Part shown: piece by piece, positions 45,417-54,072 of the stretch
Layout of the letters: each line of letters begins with the position of its first letter
How positions within the stretch are numbered: the first letter of the stretch is position 1
The notes under the pieces: model-generated
Databases searched by the model: none
Told to the model about the DNA's origin: nothing
What the model saw: only the letters and a program-made list of their open reading frames with translations
DNA from: CAVZBW01 sp963773635
GTDB taxonomy: Bacteria > Actinomycetota > Acidimicrobiia > Acidimicrobiales > RAAP-2
Direction of reading: 5' to 3'
DNA: 64,000 bases
Assembly: GCA_963773635.1 (NCBI GenBank)
Contig: CAVZBW010000005.1
Coordinates: 62,001 to 126,000 of the forward strand
Made by a program: the position numbers and the translations under genes

Positions 45417-46312
45417 GCGTCGCCCTCGTGACCGGAGCGAGCCGAGGCGGGACGGGGACGGCCATCGCCGTGCGCCTCGCCGCTGAAGGCTACGACGTCG
45501 CCGTCACCGCCCGCAGCAAGGAGGGGCTCGACGAGACGCTGGCCCGGATGGGCCGTGGCCTCGCCATCCCCTGCGACCTCGCAGATCCTCACGGCGGCCG
45601 GGGCGGGTTGGTCTCGCAGGTCGAGGCCGAGCTCGGGCCGATCGATCTGCTGGTCAACAACGCGGCCACCGGTGGCTACCGGCCCTTCGAGTCCTGGAGC
45701 GACGCCGAGCTCGTGGCGATGCAGGAGGTCAACGTGTGGGCGCCGTGGCTGCTCATGCGCCACGCCGTCCCCGGCATGCGGGAGCGAGGCTGCGGTGCCG
45801 TGCTCAATCTCACCTCGTTCGCCGCCGAGCTACCGCCCGGCCCTCCGTTCCCGACCAACAAGCCGGCCACCGGAGGCTCGGCGTACGGGTCGACCAAGGC
45901 GGCCTTGAACCGCCTCACGGTGTCGGCGGCGAGCGAGACCTACGGGCAGGGAGTCGTGGTCAATGCCCTCGCTCCCCAGGCGGCCATCGCCACACCCGAG
46001 CTCGTGGCCGCAGGGTGGGTCGATCCCGCCTACATGGAACCTTTGGAGACGATGGCCGAGGCGGCGCTGGCGTTGCTGAGCGGATCCCTCACGGGCCGGA
46101 TCTCCTACAGCCTGGAGCTGCTGGTCGAGCTCGACCAGCCGGTGCGCGACCTCCGTGGCGACGAGTTGGTCGAGGGGTGGCAGCCCGCCGATCTGCCGGC
46201 CGTCATCGCCGGTCACGCCGCCCGGCTGGAGCGTGCCGGCTGGCCGGCGCCGTTCAGTCCGAGAGGCGACCGGACCGGGGGGCCCGGAGCACGCCGGCCA
46301 GCACGTCGGTGA
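45413..46312 (+). CDS. Short-chain dehydrogenase/reductase
   Basis: Its ATG overlaps the amidohydrolase stop (ATGA). The cofactor loop is ALVTGASRGGTGTAIAVRLA, followed by LLVNNAATGGYRPFESW, the serine strand VLNLTSFAAEL and the AYGSTKAALNRLT active-site Tyr/Lys block. An insert after the catalytic serine (PPGPPFPTNKPATGGS) is longer than usual. The 299-residue protein is the third gene of the coupled operon. Its last 59 bases overlap the convergent TetR gene, so the C-terminal tail (RGDRTGGPGARRPARR) may be an extension caused by another unseen shift. Confidence 0.85.
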   Translation: MSVALVTGASRGGTGTAIAVRLAAEGYDVAVTARSKEGLDETLARMGRGLAIPCDLADPHGGRGGLVSQVEAELGPIDLLVNNAATGGYRPFESWSDAELVAMQEVNVWAPWLLMRHAVPGMRERGCGAVLNLTSFAAELPPGPPFPTNKPATGGSAYGSTKAALNRLTVSAASETYGQGVVVNALAPQAAIATPELVAAGWVDPAYMEPLETMAEAALALLSGSLTGRISYSLELLVELDQPVRDLRGDELVEGWQPADLPAVIAGHAARLERAGWPAPFSPRGDRTGGPGARRPARR

Positions 46313-46880
46313 GGTCGGCCAGGAAGAGGGCCTCGTCGAGGGCGAGCGGCTCGCCGGCCTCGATCGCCCGTGCCCGCTCGGCCATGGCGGCCGTGAGCAA
46401 CATCATCATCTCGACGACGCGCTCGCGTCGGAGCGCCAGTGGGGTCTCGGGGTCGCGCGCCTCCAGGAGCCCGAGGATCTCCCGGAGCCACGGGCCCGTC
46501 CCGGCCCGAGGCTCGCGCCAGCCGCTGAAGGCGGGCGTCATCTGCGCCACGATCCGCAGGTAGTCGCGCCCCTGCGCGGTACGCAGGTGCGCGCCGTAGG
46601 GGACGACCAGCGTGGCGAGCAGGTCCCTCGTGGTGGCGTCTCGGCCCAGGATGGCCAGGTGCTTGCCCCGCGCCTCGTCGGTCGGATCGCCGTGGCGCTC
46701 GAGGATGGCCTCGATCAGCCCCTCGCGCGATCCGAAGTGGTAGTCGACGGCCGAGACGTTCCTCTGGCCCGCGGCCTGCGTGATCTCCCGGATGGTGACG
46801 CGGTAGAGGCCGTGTCGCGCGAAGAGACGCTCGGCCTCCCGCAGGAGCCGGTCCCGCGTCGCGGTGGCGTCTCGGGGCAC
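46254..46880 (-). CDS. TetR-family regulator
   Basis: The 208-residue protein starts with an ATG at 46880. The DNA-binding part is TRDRLLREAERLFARHGLYR, VTIREITQAAGQRNVSAVDY and HFGSREGLIEAIL. The C-terminal domain contains VVPYGAHLRTAQGRDYLRIV and resembles the TetR_C_33-like group common near acyl-CoA and steroid genes. It lies just downstream of the LLM flavoenzyme gene on the same strand (19-base gap), so it may be cotranscribed and act on the palindrome at 48171-48195. Its 3' end overlaps the SDR gene. Confidence 0.87.
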   Translation of the reverse strand: MPRDATATRDRLLREAERLFARHGLYRVTIREITQAAGQRNVSAVDYHFGSREGLIEAILERHGDPTDEARGKHLAILGRDATTRDLLATLVVPYGAHLRTAQGRDYLRIVAQMTPAFSGWREPRAGTGPWLREILGLLEARDPETPLALRRERVVEMMMLLTAAMAERARAIEAGEPLALDEALFLADLTDVLAGVLRAPRSGRLSD

Positions 46881-46899
46881 GGGGCCGCCGGCGTCGCGC

Positions 46900-48130
46900 T
46901 CAGCTCAACGGCTTGAGCGCACTGACCGGGATGACCGAAGGCCACTGGACGTCCTCGCGCAGCGGGTGCGAGAGCCTCTGGTACTTGGGCTTGGCCTGCT
47001 CCCGGTAGTAGTCGGTGGAGTGCTTGCGATCCTTGTCGAACTCGGGGATGACCCGATCGCCGAAGAGCTCGAGCACCTCGAAGACCTCGTCGTGGTACAG
47101 ACCCTCGATCGGCAGGCCGAAGCAGAGCTGGTCCATGCCGACCTCGCCCCACCGGCTGATCTGCTCGGCGACCTCGTCGGGGGTCCCGCAGAGCGTGTAG
47201 CCGGCCTCGATGAGACCGTCGATGAGGGCGTCGTCGTCGCCACCGGAGATGTCGGGGAGGTAGAGCGGCGAGTCGGGCCACGTGATGGCGTCCTCGGACT
47301 TGGGCATGGTGTCGTGGTAGAGGTTGACGAGGCTGACCAGGTAGCCGCGTCCCTTGCGGAGCATGACCTCCCGTGCCTTCTTGCGGTCCTCCATGCAGAT
47401 CACCGAGTTGGTGATCATGACGTTGTCGTTCTTGAACTGGCCGAGGGGCTCGGTGCAGTTGGCGACGCCCTCCTTGTAGGCCGCGATGCGGCCCCGCAGC
47501 GCGTAGATCGGCTCGAAGTTGAACGCGATGGCACCGATGCCCAGCTCACCGGCGCGCGTGAAGGTCGGCGGGTTGCCGCAGGCGACCCAGATGGGCGGGT
47601 GGCCGTTGCCGTAGGGCTTGGGCAGGACGTTGTGGGGATAGGGCACGGTGAAGTGCTCGCCGTGGAACTCGTAGTCCTCCTGCTCCCACATGCGGGGGAC
47701 CTCCCGGACGACCTCTTCCCACTCGGGCTTGGTCGAGTTCTTGTCCAAGATGTTGAACGAGGCCATCTCGTGGCTCCCGGCCCCGCGCCCGGTGCCCCAC
47801 TCGAAACGGCGGTTGGTGAAGTGGTCGAGCATCGCGGCTCGCTCGGCGAAGCGGACGGGGTGCTCCTTGCGAGGGGAGAGGCTCGTGATGCCGGTCGAGA
47901 GGTGGATGTAGTCGGTCTGTGGAGCCACCCAGCCCATGACCACCTCGGGTGCCGACATGTGCGAATACTCGGTGAGCGAATGGTGCTCGCCGAACCATGC
48001 GTACTTCCAGTTGTGCTTGTCCGCGAAGATCGACGTACTCGGCCTCCCGGGTGAGCTCGGTGTGCTCGCTCTCGGAGTCGTGGGCCGCCGGACCGGGGAT
48101 GTAGCCGTTGAGGAAGAGGCCGAATTCCAT
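46900..48130 (-). CDS. LLM-class flavin-dependent oxidoreductase, one frameshift
   Basis: AGGAGGAC precedes the ATG at 48130. The first frame gives MEFGLFLNGYIPGPAAHDSE and HTELTREAEYV; an extra base near 48031 must be removed to continue FADKHNWKYAWFGEHHSLTE, and the rest follows to 46900: TGITSLSPRKEHPVRFAERA, RFEWGTGRGAGSHEMASFNI, PPIWVACGNPPTFTRAGELG and GTPDEVAEQISRWGEVGMDQ. This is the bacterial luciferase-like TIM barrel, using FMN or F420. Such enzymes often oxygenate terpenoid or steroid-like rings. It is the only reverse-strand enzyme gene of the island. Confidence 0.86.
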
Positions 48131-48170
48131 GAGTCCTCCTTGCGAGGTTCGGGCCGCCATTTCTGATACG

Positions 48171-48195
48171 GGTTCTAATACTCACTCTTAGAACC
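48171..48195. promoter_or_regulatory. Perfect inverted repeat GGTTCTAA-N9-TTAGAACC upstream of LLM gene
   Basis: Two 8-base arms separated by nine bases lie 41 bases upstream of the flavoenzyme start. Position and symmetry suit an operator, with a TetR-type dimer as the likely binder. No U run follows, so a terminator is less likely. Just beyond it, a direct repeat CGTCAAGTCATCG occurs twice (48202-48214 and 48218-48230) with a 16-base period. Confidence 0.5.
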
Positions 48196-48255
48196 CTTGG
48201 CCGTCAAGTCATCGGGGCGTCAAGTCATCGAGTCGAGGCCTGGCGGACGGGAGGC

Positions 48256-48756
48256 TCACCCCACCGAGACGACGACCGCGGCCTGGGCGGCATCGGGCGT
48301 GCAGCCGGCGTGGACCGTGAGCGACACGCGGTAGGTGCCGGAGCGGGCGTAACGGTGGGACAGCCGCCAGGTGGCGTGGGCAGGGCCGCTCGAGCCGGAC
48401 TGGCAGAGGAGCGGCGCGGCGTTTTGGGCCTGCGCACCGTCGCCGTAGCGGACCTGGTAGGTGAGCGAACCGGGGGCGTGGGTCTCCCGGGCTTCCGCCG
48501 TCACGGCGACGGCCCGCTCGTCGGCGCCTCGAACGGGAGCGACGACGAGGGCGATGGAGAGCCCGCCGGAGCGTGCCGTCGCCCGGTGCGGTTCCGGGGT
48601 GGGTTGAGCCGGCGAGGGCCCCGCGGCGGACCCGCAGGCGGCGGCGAGGAGGACGACGAGCGCGGAGCCGGCCACCGGGATGGGACCGCCCCGGGCGCGC
48701 CGCGCCCGGTTGGGACGCGACTCACGTCGACCGGACGTCGTCTCCAGGGCGGCCAC
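48256..48756 (-). CDS. Lipoprotein with PKD-like domain
   Basis: The frame stays open far upstream as a shadow of the peptidase gene. The GTG at 48756 (MAALETTSGRRESRPN) gives a basic N-terminus, a hydrophobic run and a lipobox-like ALVVLLAAACG, so lipid attachment at the cysteine is expected. The mature part of about 120 residues has a Pro/Thr-rich start and a beta-sandwich with TYQVRYGDGAQ and WRLSHRYARSGTYRVSLTV, the PKD pattern, and two further cysteines. It could bind glycans or proteins outside the cell. It lies 26 bases beyond the end of the S53 peptidase gene on the same strand. Confidence 0.68.
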   Translation of the reverse strand: MAALETTSGRRESRPNRARRARGGPIPVAGSALVVLLAAACGSAAGPSPAQPTPEPHRATARSGGLSIALVVAPVRGADERAVAVTAEARETHAPGSLTYQVRYGDGAQAQNAAPLLCQSGSSGPAHATWRLSHRYARSGTYRVSLTVHAGCTPDAAQAAVVVSVG

Positions 48757-48782
48757 TTCCGTCGGCTTGCGTCCCTGCGCAG

Positions 48783-51084
48783 CTATGTGGAGAAGGTGGT
48801 CTGCCCGCTGCCCTGGTTGTAGCCCGAGGCCGTCACCGTCGCGAGGCCGCACCACGACCCGACCGTCTTCGAGCTGAAGGTGAAACTGACCTGGCCGTTG
48901 TTGGCCGTCGTGCCGGTGCTCGTCTTGGTCGGCGTGCCGCTGCAGGTGGTCCCGGCGAAGATTTGGAGCGACACGTTGGCTCGGGCGATATGGGCCCCGG
49001 ACGTGGCATTGGCAGCCGCGACCGTGAGCGGCACCTGGTAGGTCGTGCCGATCCTGCTGAGCCGGCCTGCGCTCACCGAGACCTTGATCGAGGGCACGGC
49101 GGTGACGGTGACCGAGCCATGCCCCGAGATCGCGCCCTGAGCGGCGGTCACGGTGCCACTGCCGGCGGTCGAGCCCACGGTGAAGGTGGTGGACGCGCCG
49201 CTCGACGGATTGAGGCTGCCTGGCGCGGTGGTCGACCACGTCGGGCTGACGGTGACCGTGTTGCCGTAGGCGTCGGCGCCCGAAGCGGCGAAGCCCTGGC
49301 TGGCACCCGCGCCCACCGTGGCCGTCGAGGGGGTCACGGTGATGGTGGCGAGCGGCGCGGCGGCGACGCTCACGGACGCGCCGGCGGAGGACCAGCCGGT
49401 GGCCGAGGCGGTGATCGTGTGGCTCCCGGCAAGCCTGTCCTCGTAGTAGAAGCTCGCGCTCTGGGTCGATCCACCGGCCACCGAGACGCTCGAGGCGGCG
49501 GTGAAGGGTCCGCCCGCGGCGCTCGAGAAGCCCCCACCCGTGGAGTTGGTGGCCAGGGACACCGTGAGGCCTCCGGCCGGTGCGGGGGCGGAGAGGTTGA
49601 CGGTGAGGGGTCCCGACGACGTGCCGGCGCCCAGGCTGAGGGTGGCCGAGCTCAGACTCAAGGACCCGTTGGTGGCGCCGAAGGCGCCGATGCCCGACGG
49701 CGTGCCGAGCCCGGTGGGACCGTTGTAGCCGCTGGCCAGGGAGTCCGCCGCGTTGCACAGGTAGGTTCCGCACGTCCCGTTGGAGCCCGAGCTCACCGGG
49801 ACCAGACCCGGTGTCGGCGCCGTCGACGTGCCGCCGGTGTCGGGATAGAGGGCGCTCGGGTTGGCCTCGAGCGCTCCGGACCCGGCCGCCAGGCCGTAGA
49901 TCGCTCCGATGATCTGGGCCGAGACGCTCGTGCCGCCGAACACGAGCCAACCGGACTCGCCGTAGGTGTCGTAGGTGGCGACGCCGGTGGTGGGGTCGGC
50001 CACGGCCGCGACGTCGGCCACCTCGCGCTTGGTGCACGTGGACGACGAGGCGTAGACGGTCTGATCGCTCTGCCACGACGGCATTGCCTCGTAGGCCGAG
50101 CAGCCACTGCCCGCCCCGGACCAGGCGGTCTGGGCGTTCCAGACGAGCGACGCCCCCGTCCCGGTGTGCGTGAGCGTCGTGCCACCGACCGCCGTGGCCG
50201 ACGGGGATGCGGCGGGGAACTCGACGCCGTACCCGTTGTCACCGGCAGCCGCGGTCACCGCGGTCGACGACGTTGCCGAGTACACGGAGTTGTCACTCGT
50301 CTCGGAGCTGAATTCGCTGCCGCCGTAGCTGTTGGTGATGGCGGCGGGGTGGAAGGTGGCCGCTTCACTCGCCGCCTGAGCCAGGTTGGCGTAGCTGTTG
50401 GACGACGCCTCGACCAAGACGATGTTGCAGGCGGGACAGACGGCCGACACCATGTCGAGGTCCAGCGAGATCTCTTCGGACCAGCTGGCGTTGCCCGCCG
50501 GGTAGGTGGTGCCGCCCGTCTGGTTGACCTTGGTGAACGTCACGCAGGACGAGGTGACCGTGGCGCTGCACAGCGGCGGGAGACTGGGGTCGGTGAGGGC
50601 CGTGCCGGGATCCTGGGCTCCGCTCATGCTGGCGCGGTATGCCGCGAGGTCGGACGCCGCGTTGGGGTCGTCGTAGGCGTCGACGATGGCGACGGTCGGG
50701 GCGGTGGAAGACGGCGTCATGGCGGCAGCGGCGGCACCGAGTCCGTAGGCGCTCTGGAGGTCGACGGGGTAATAGCCAGCGTTGGGGGGCGAAGGCACGG
50801 CCGCCGCGGCCGCCGCGGTCGGCGCGTGAAACGGCACGAGGCTGAACGGTCCCGGGTGCCAATTCTGGCCCGGTGAGAGCAGCTCGACGGCGTGACAGCT
50901 GGCGCGGTCCACCGAAGGTGCCGCGCAAACCCGGGAGTCGTAGGACGGCAGGGCCAAGCCTGCGCCCGGTGCGCTCCCCCGAAGCCGCAGAAGGTTGCAG
51001 CACGCCAGCAGTAAACGGTGCAAGGAATCCGAGCACGATCGCGACGGCCCAGATCAGCGCCAGAGGCGCCCGGTTGCGGACCAT
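48783..51084 (-). CDS. Secreted S53-family (sedolisin) peptidase, one frameshift
   Basis: An ATG at 51084 starts a signal peptide (LALIWAVAIVLGFLAPFTAG); a shift at the C run 50976-50980 joins it to SAPGAGLALPSYDSRVC. The catalytic domain has SWSEEISLDLDMVSAVCPAC, whose Glu and Asp match the sedolisin acid pair, the oxyanion Asp in TAAAGDNGYG, and the serine in VFGGTSVSAQI. The C-terminal 300 residues are Ig-like and BIG2-like beta repeats (ATITVTPSTATVGAGASQGF). Total length is about 767. Sedolisins are acid proteases with a propeptide; a long propeptide is missing here, as in many actinobacterial members. Cell-surface or secreted action is expected. Confidence 0.82.
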
Positions 51085-51253
51085 GTTCCCTTCCCCTCTC
51101 CGACCCCTGCCGGGGCCCCTGCCCGCATCCCGTCGTGGCCCGCACGGCGGGATATCGGAGTAAGCAGTATGGAGCCTCCGGCACCCTCTGGCAAGGATCG
51201 GCGACCGGGTCGGACTTTCCACCGCCACGGGATCGCAGGGCCGGGATGCCAAG

Positions 51254-52171
51254 ATGAGGAGCGAGATGCGAGGGCGTAGCGCGGTCGCCTGGGTGCTGGT
51301 GATCCTGGCGGGCGTGCTCGTTCCGATGGTCATCACCGCCCAGTGGCTGCGTAACACCGTGCTCGACACCAACCGCTACGTGGTGACGGTGGCGCCGCTG
51401 GCCTACGACCGCCAGTTCACCGAGCTGCTCGCCCAACGGGTGACCGACGCCCTCTACGGGGCACTGCCCTCCGACGAGGCCGAGAGCGCGCCGGTGCAGG
51501 ACGAGCGGCCCCAGGTCGAAGCCGCGGTGGCGGACACCCTGGCCGCGCCGTCGTTCCCGTCGACGTGGGACGCGGCCAATCGCACCGCGCAACAGGACGC
51601 CGTCGCCGTCCTCACCGGCCGTCCCCAGCCCGGCGTACAGACGTCGAACGGCCTGACCGTGGACCTGTCGCCCATCCTCGATCAGGTGCTCGAAAACCTC
51701 GATCACGCCGACATCACGAGCTTCGACCAGGTCGTGCCGTCGCTGGTGTCGGGCCACCAGGTGGAAGTCACCCTGCTGTCGGCATCGCAGTTGAGCGAGG
51801 CCCGCGGCGTGTTCGGGTTCCTCGTCGACCTCGAGTGGTGGTTCCTCGGGATTGCCGTCGCAGCACTCGCCGCCGGCATGCTCGTCGGACGGCGGCGTTT
51901 GCGGCTTGCTGTCGGCTTTGCCGTGGCCGTACTGGCCTCCTCTGCGCTGGCCTTCGGGATGCTGGCCGTGGCGCGCTCGGTCGTGGAGTCGCGGGCCGCG
52001 GTCGTCCACGTCGACGGGTCCGTCTCCGTCATCGTCTTTGACACCGTCGATCGTTACTTGCGCTCGGACCTCATCTGGGCGATGGCGGTGTCGGGGGGCG
52101 TGGCCGTGGCGCTGGTGCTGGTGGGCTTCCTCTGGGATCGCTACCGGCCGTCGGGATCCCGGGCTGCCTAG
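51254..52171 (+). CDS. Conserved actinobacterial membrane protein of unknown function
   Basis: The 305-residue protein has one N-terminal membrane segment (AVAWVLVILAGVLVPMVITA), then an extracytoplasmic part of about 145 residues with WLRNTVLDTNRYVVTVAPLA, and three more helices (WWFLGIAVAALAAGMLVG, LAVGFAVAVLASSALAFGML, LIWAMAVSGGVAVALVLVGF). The LDTxRYVxTVAPL pattern recurs in uncharacterised actinobacterial membrane proteins. No enzymatic motif is seen. It is 9 bases from the enoyl-CoA hydratase gene on the same strand. Confidence 0.72.
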   Translation: MRSEMRGRSAVAWVLVILAGVLVPMVITAQWLRNTVLDTNRYVVTVAPLAYDRQFTELLAQRVTDALYGALPSDEAESAPVQDERPQVEAAVADTLAAPSFPSTWDAANRTAQQDAVAVLTGRPQPGVQTSNGLTVDLSPILDQVLENLDHADITSFDQVVPSLVSGHQVEVTLLSASQLSEARGVFGFLVDLEWWFLGIAVAALAAGMLVGRRRLRLAVGFAVAVLASSALAFGMLAVARSVVESRAAVVHVDGSVSVIVFDTVDRYLRSDLIWAMAVSGGVAVALVLVGFLWDRYRPSGSRAA

Positions 52172-52180
52172 CGTGGCGCG

Positions 52181-52987
52181 ATGACGTCTTCCTACGAGTC
52201 GTTTCGGGACTTGTCGATCGATAGACCCGCGGATGGGGTGCTGCGCATCACCATGGACGGACCCGGGCTCAACGCGGTGGGCCCCGAGGTCCACCGCCAG
52301 CTGGCCGATGTATGGGTCGCGGTGGACCGCGACCCCGTGACCCGCGTGGCGCTTCTCCGGGGAGCAGGCCGCGCATTCTCGGCGGGTGGGAGCTTCGAGC
52401 TCCTCGAGTCCATGACGGTGGACTACGCGGTCCGGACACGGGTCCTCCGCGAGGCCCGGGACCTCGTCTTCAACGTGATCAACTGCTCCAAGCCGATCGT
52501 CTCGGCCATCCACGGCCCGGCCGTCGGCGCCGGTCTCGCCGCCGGCCTCCTCGCCGACGTGTCGGTCGTCGGCCGGACGGCCCGGATCATCGACGGCCAC
52601 ACGCGCCTCGGTGTCGCCGCCGGGGATCACGCTGCGATCTGCTGGCCCCTCCTGTGCGGCATGGCCAAGGCGAAGTACTACCTCCTCACCTGCGAGACCC
52701 TCACGGGAGAGGAGGCCGAGCGAATCGGCCTGGTCTCCCTCTGCGTCGACGACGGCGAGGTGCAGGAGCGTGCGCTGGCGGTGGCGGTGCAGCTGGCGGC
52801 CGGAGCTCAGTCCGCCATCCGCTGGACCAAGCAGACGCTCAATCACTGGTACCGAGCCCAGTCGGCCATCCTCGACGCGAGCCTGGCCTACGAGTTCTAC
52901 GGTTTTGGGGGCCCGGATGCCGCAGAGGGTCTGGCCAGCCACCGCGAGAAGCGGGCGCCTCGGTTTGGCGGACCGACCAGCGAGTAG
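52181..52987 (+). CDS. Enoyl-CoA hydratase/isomerase family protein
   Basis: The crotonase fold is visible in LRITMDGPGLNAVGPEVHRQ, the oxyanion loop RAFSAGGSFELLES and the HGPAVGAGLAAGLLADVSVV block. The residue in the position of the second catalytic glutamate lies in THRLGVAAGDHAAICWPLL-like sequence, which reads HTRLGVAAGDHAAICW, so the catalytic acid seems replaced by Gly-Asp. The 268-residue protein may hydrate, isomerise or hydrolyse an acyl-CoA. It precedes two MaoC-type genes on the same strand, which suggests a fatty acid or side-chain degradation unit. Confidence 0.87.
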   Translation: MTSSYESFRDLSIDRPADGVLRITMDGPGLNAVGPEVHRQLADVWVAVDRDPVTRVALLRGAGRAFSAGGSFELLESMTVDYAVRTRVLREARDLVFNVINCSKPIVSAIHGPAVGAGLAAGLLADVSVVGRTARIIDGHTRLGVAAGDHAAICWPLLCGMAKAKYYLLTCETLTGEEAERIGLVSLCVDDGEVQERALAVAVQLAAGAQSAIRWTKQTLNHWYRAQSAILDASLAYEFYGFGGPDAAEGLASHREKRAPRFGGPTSE

Positions 52988-53051
52988 CTCTATAGTCGCT
53001 CCGCGATCCGGCGCTGCCCGGCGTCGAGGTGCCACCCTGGGGAGGAGAGTC

Positions 53052-53579
53052 ATGGCCGTCGAGCGATTCCCGGTCGAGGAGGGGTCCATCATGCTGTTCG
53101 CACGCGCCATCGGCGATCCCAACCCGATCTACTCGGACCGCGAGTTTGCCGCGGGAACCCGCTTTGGAACGGTCATCGCCCCTCCGACCTATGTGCAGGC
53201 CAGCGCCCAATTCGACCCGGACTACCCGCTTCGACCGAAGATCGGGCAACCGTGGTTTGGCTCGGGCAAGCATCCGACGGGCATCAGGCCCCAGAGCGAC
53301 GGGGCATCGGACGGTGGCGACGGTTCCGACGGCGGGAGCGGCTCGGGGGGCACCGGCCTCCACGCCGAGCAGCACTTCACGTACCACCGACCGCTGCTCG
53401 CCGGCGACGTGCTCAGCGCGACCACCCGGCGGGGCGGGAGCTGGGAAAAGCAGGGTCGCTCGGGGAAGCTCGTGTTCAGCGAGCTCCTCACCGAGTACCG
53501 GGACGAGCAAGGGGAGCTGGTCGTGACGGCCAAGATCGTGGCCGTCGTGACCGAGCGGCCCGTCGAGCAGAAGGGCTGA
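53052..53579 (+). CDS. MaoC-like N-terminal hot-dog domain protein (FAS1-type dehydratase subunit)
   Basis: GGAGGAGAG precedes the ATG at 53052. The 175-residue product has FARAIGDPNPIYSD, FGTVIAPPTYVQASAQFDPD and, after a Gly/Ser/Asp-rich insert, LHAEQHFTYHRPLLAGDVLS, a pattern of the MaoC dehydratase N-terminal family. It lacks a complete catalytic hydratase motif and probably pairs with the following MaoC protein as a heterodimer, as in mycobacterial HadAB-type or steroid enoyl-CoA hydratases. The stop is 5 bases from the next ATG. Confidence 0.83.
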   Translation: MAVERFPVEEGSIMLFARAIGDPNPIYSDREFAAGTRFGTVIAPPTYVQASAQFDPDYPLRPKIGQPWFGSGKHPTGIRPQSDGASDGGDGSDGGSGSGGTGLHAEQHFTYHRPLLAGDVLSATTRRGGSWEKQGRSGKLVFSELLTEYRDEQGELVVTAKIVAVVTERPVEQKG

Positions 53580-53583
53580 GGCG

Positions 53584-54006
53584 ATGGCTCCGGACTCCGG
53601 TGGAGCGGCCGTCGGGGACGTGCGTGAGCAACGGCTCGTCGACGACCTGACGCGCACGCAGCTCGTCCAGTACGCCGGTGCGTCCGGCGACTACAACCCG
53701 CTGCACTCCGACGAGGTCTACGCCCGTGAGGTCGCCGGCTTCCCCGGAGTGTTCGCCCACGGGATGCTGACCATGGGCATGACGGGTCGCCTGCTCACGG
53801 ACTGGTTCGGCGATGGGTGCCTCCTCGAGTACGGGGTGCGATTCGTCCGCCAGGTCTGGCCAGGCGACGCGCTGACGGCTCGCGGCGAGATCACGGCCAT
53901 CGGGGAGCGGGACGGCAGGGCGGTGGCCGAGGTCTCGGTGACCACGACTAACCAGGAGGGGACCGTGGTCGTCACCGGGACGGCGACCGCCCTGTTGGAG
54001 TCGTAG
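53584..54006 (+). CDS. MaoC-family (R)-hydratase/dehydratase
   Basis: The 140-residue hot-dog protein has the hydratase-2 motif YAGASGDYNPLHSDEVYARE, whose Asp and His form the catalytic pair, followed by GVFAHGMLTMGMTGRLL. It should hydrate trans-2-enoyl-CoA or dehydrate 3-hydroxyacyl-CoA together with the preceding protein. Length is normal for a single hot-dog subunit. It ends a three-gene acyl-CoA set and is convergent with the desaturase gene. Confidence 0.9.
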   Translation: MAPDSGGAAVGDVREQRLVDDLTRTQLVQYAGASGDYNPLHSDEVYAREVAGFPGVFAHGMLTMGMTGRLLTDWFGDGCLLEYGVRFVRQVWPGDALTARGEITAIGERDGRAVAEVSVTTTNQEGTVVVTGTATALLES

Positions 54007-54012
54007 GCCGCC

Positions 54013-54070
54013 GGCCACCAGGCCGGGGAGCTGGCCACCAGGGCCGGGGAGCGGGCCACCAGGGCCAGAG
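54013..54070. repeat. About 21-base tandem repeat between convergent genes
   Basis: Nearly three copies of GGCCACCAGGGCCGGGGAGC with small length changes fill the gap between the MaoC stop and the desaturase stop. The GC-rich units could pair with one another in RNA, but no U run follows, so it is not called a terminator. Confidence 0.75.
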
Positions 54071-54072
54071 GT

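Noticed and set aside
44126..45763. 545-codon reverse frame opposite the amidohydrolase and SDR genes
   Set aside because: Both forward genes have strong motifs and coupled starts, so the reverse frame is a shadow.
48171..48195. Palindrome as a Rho-independent terminator for the lipoprotein/peptidase side
   Set aside because: It lies upstream of the LLM start with no T run on either side, and the genes near it read away from or toward it in a way that suits an operator.
51350..51362. Third copy of the GTAACACCGTG motif
   Set aside because: It lies inside the coding region of the membrane protein and lacks the second half GACAG.
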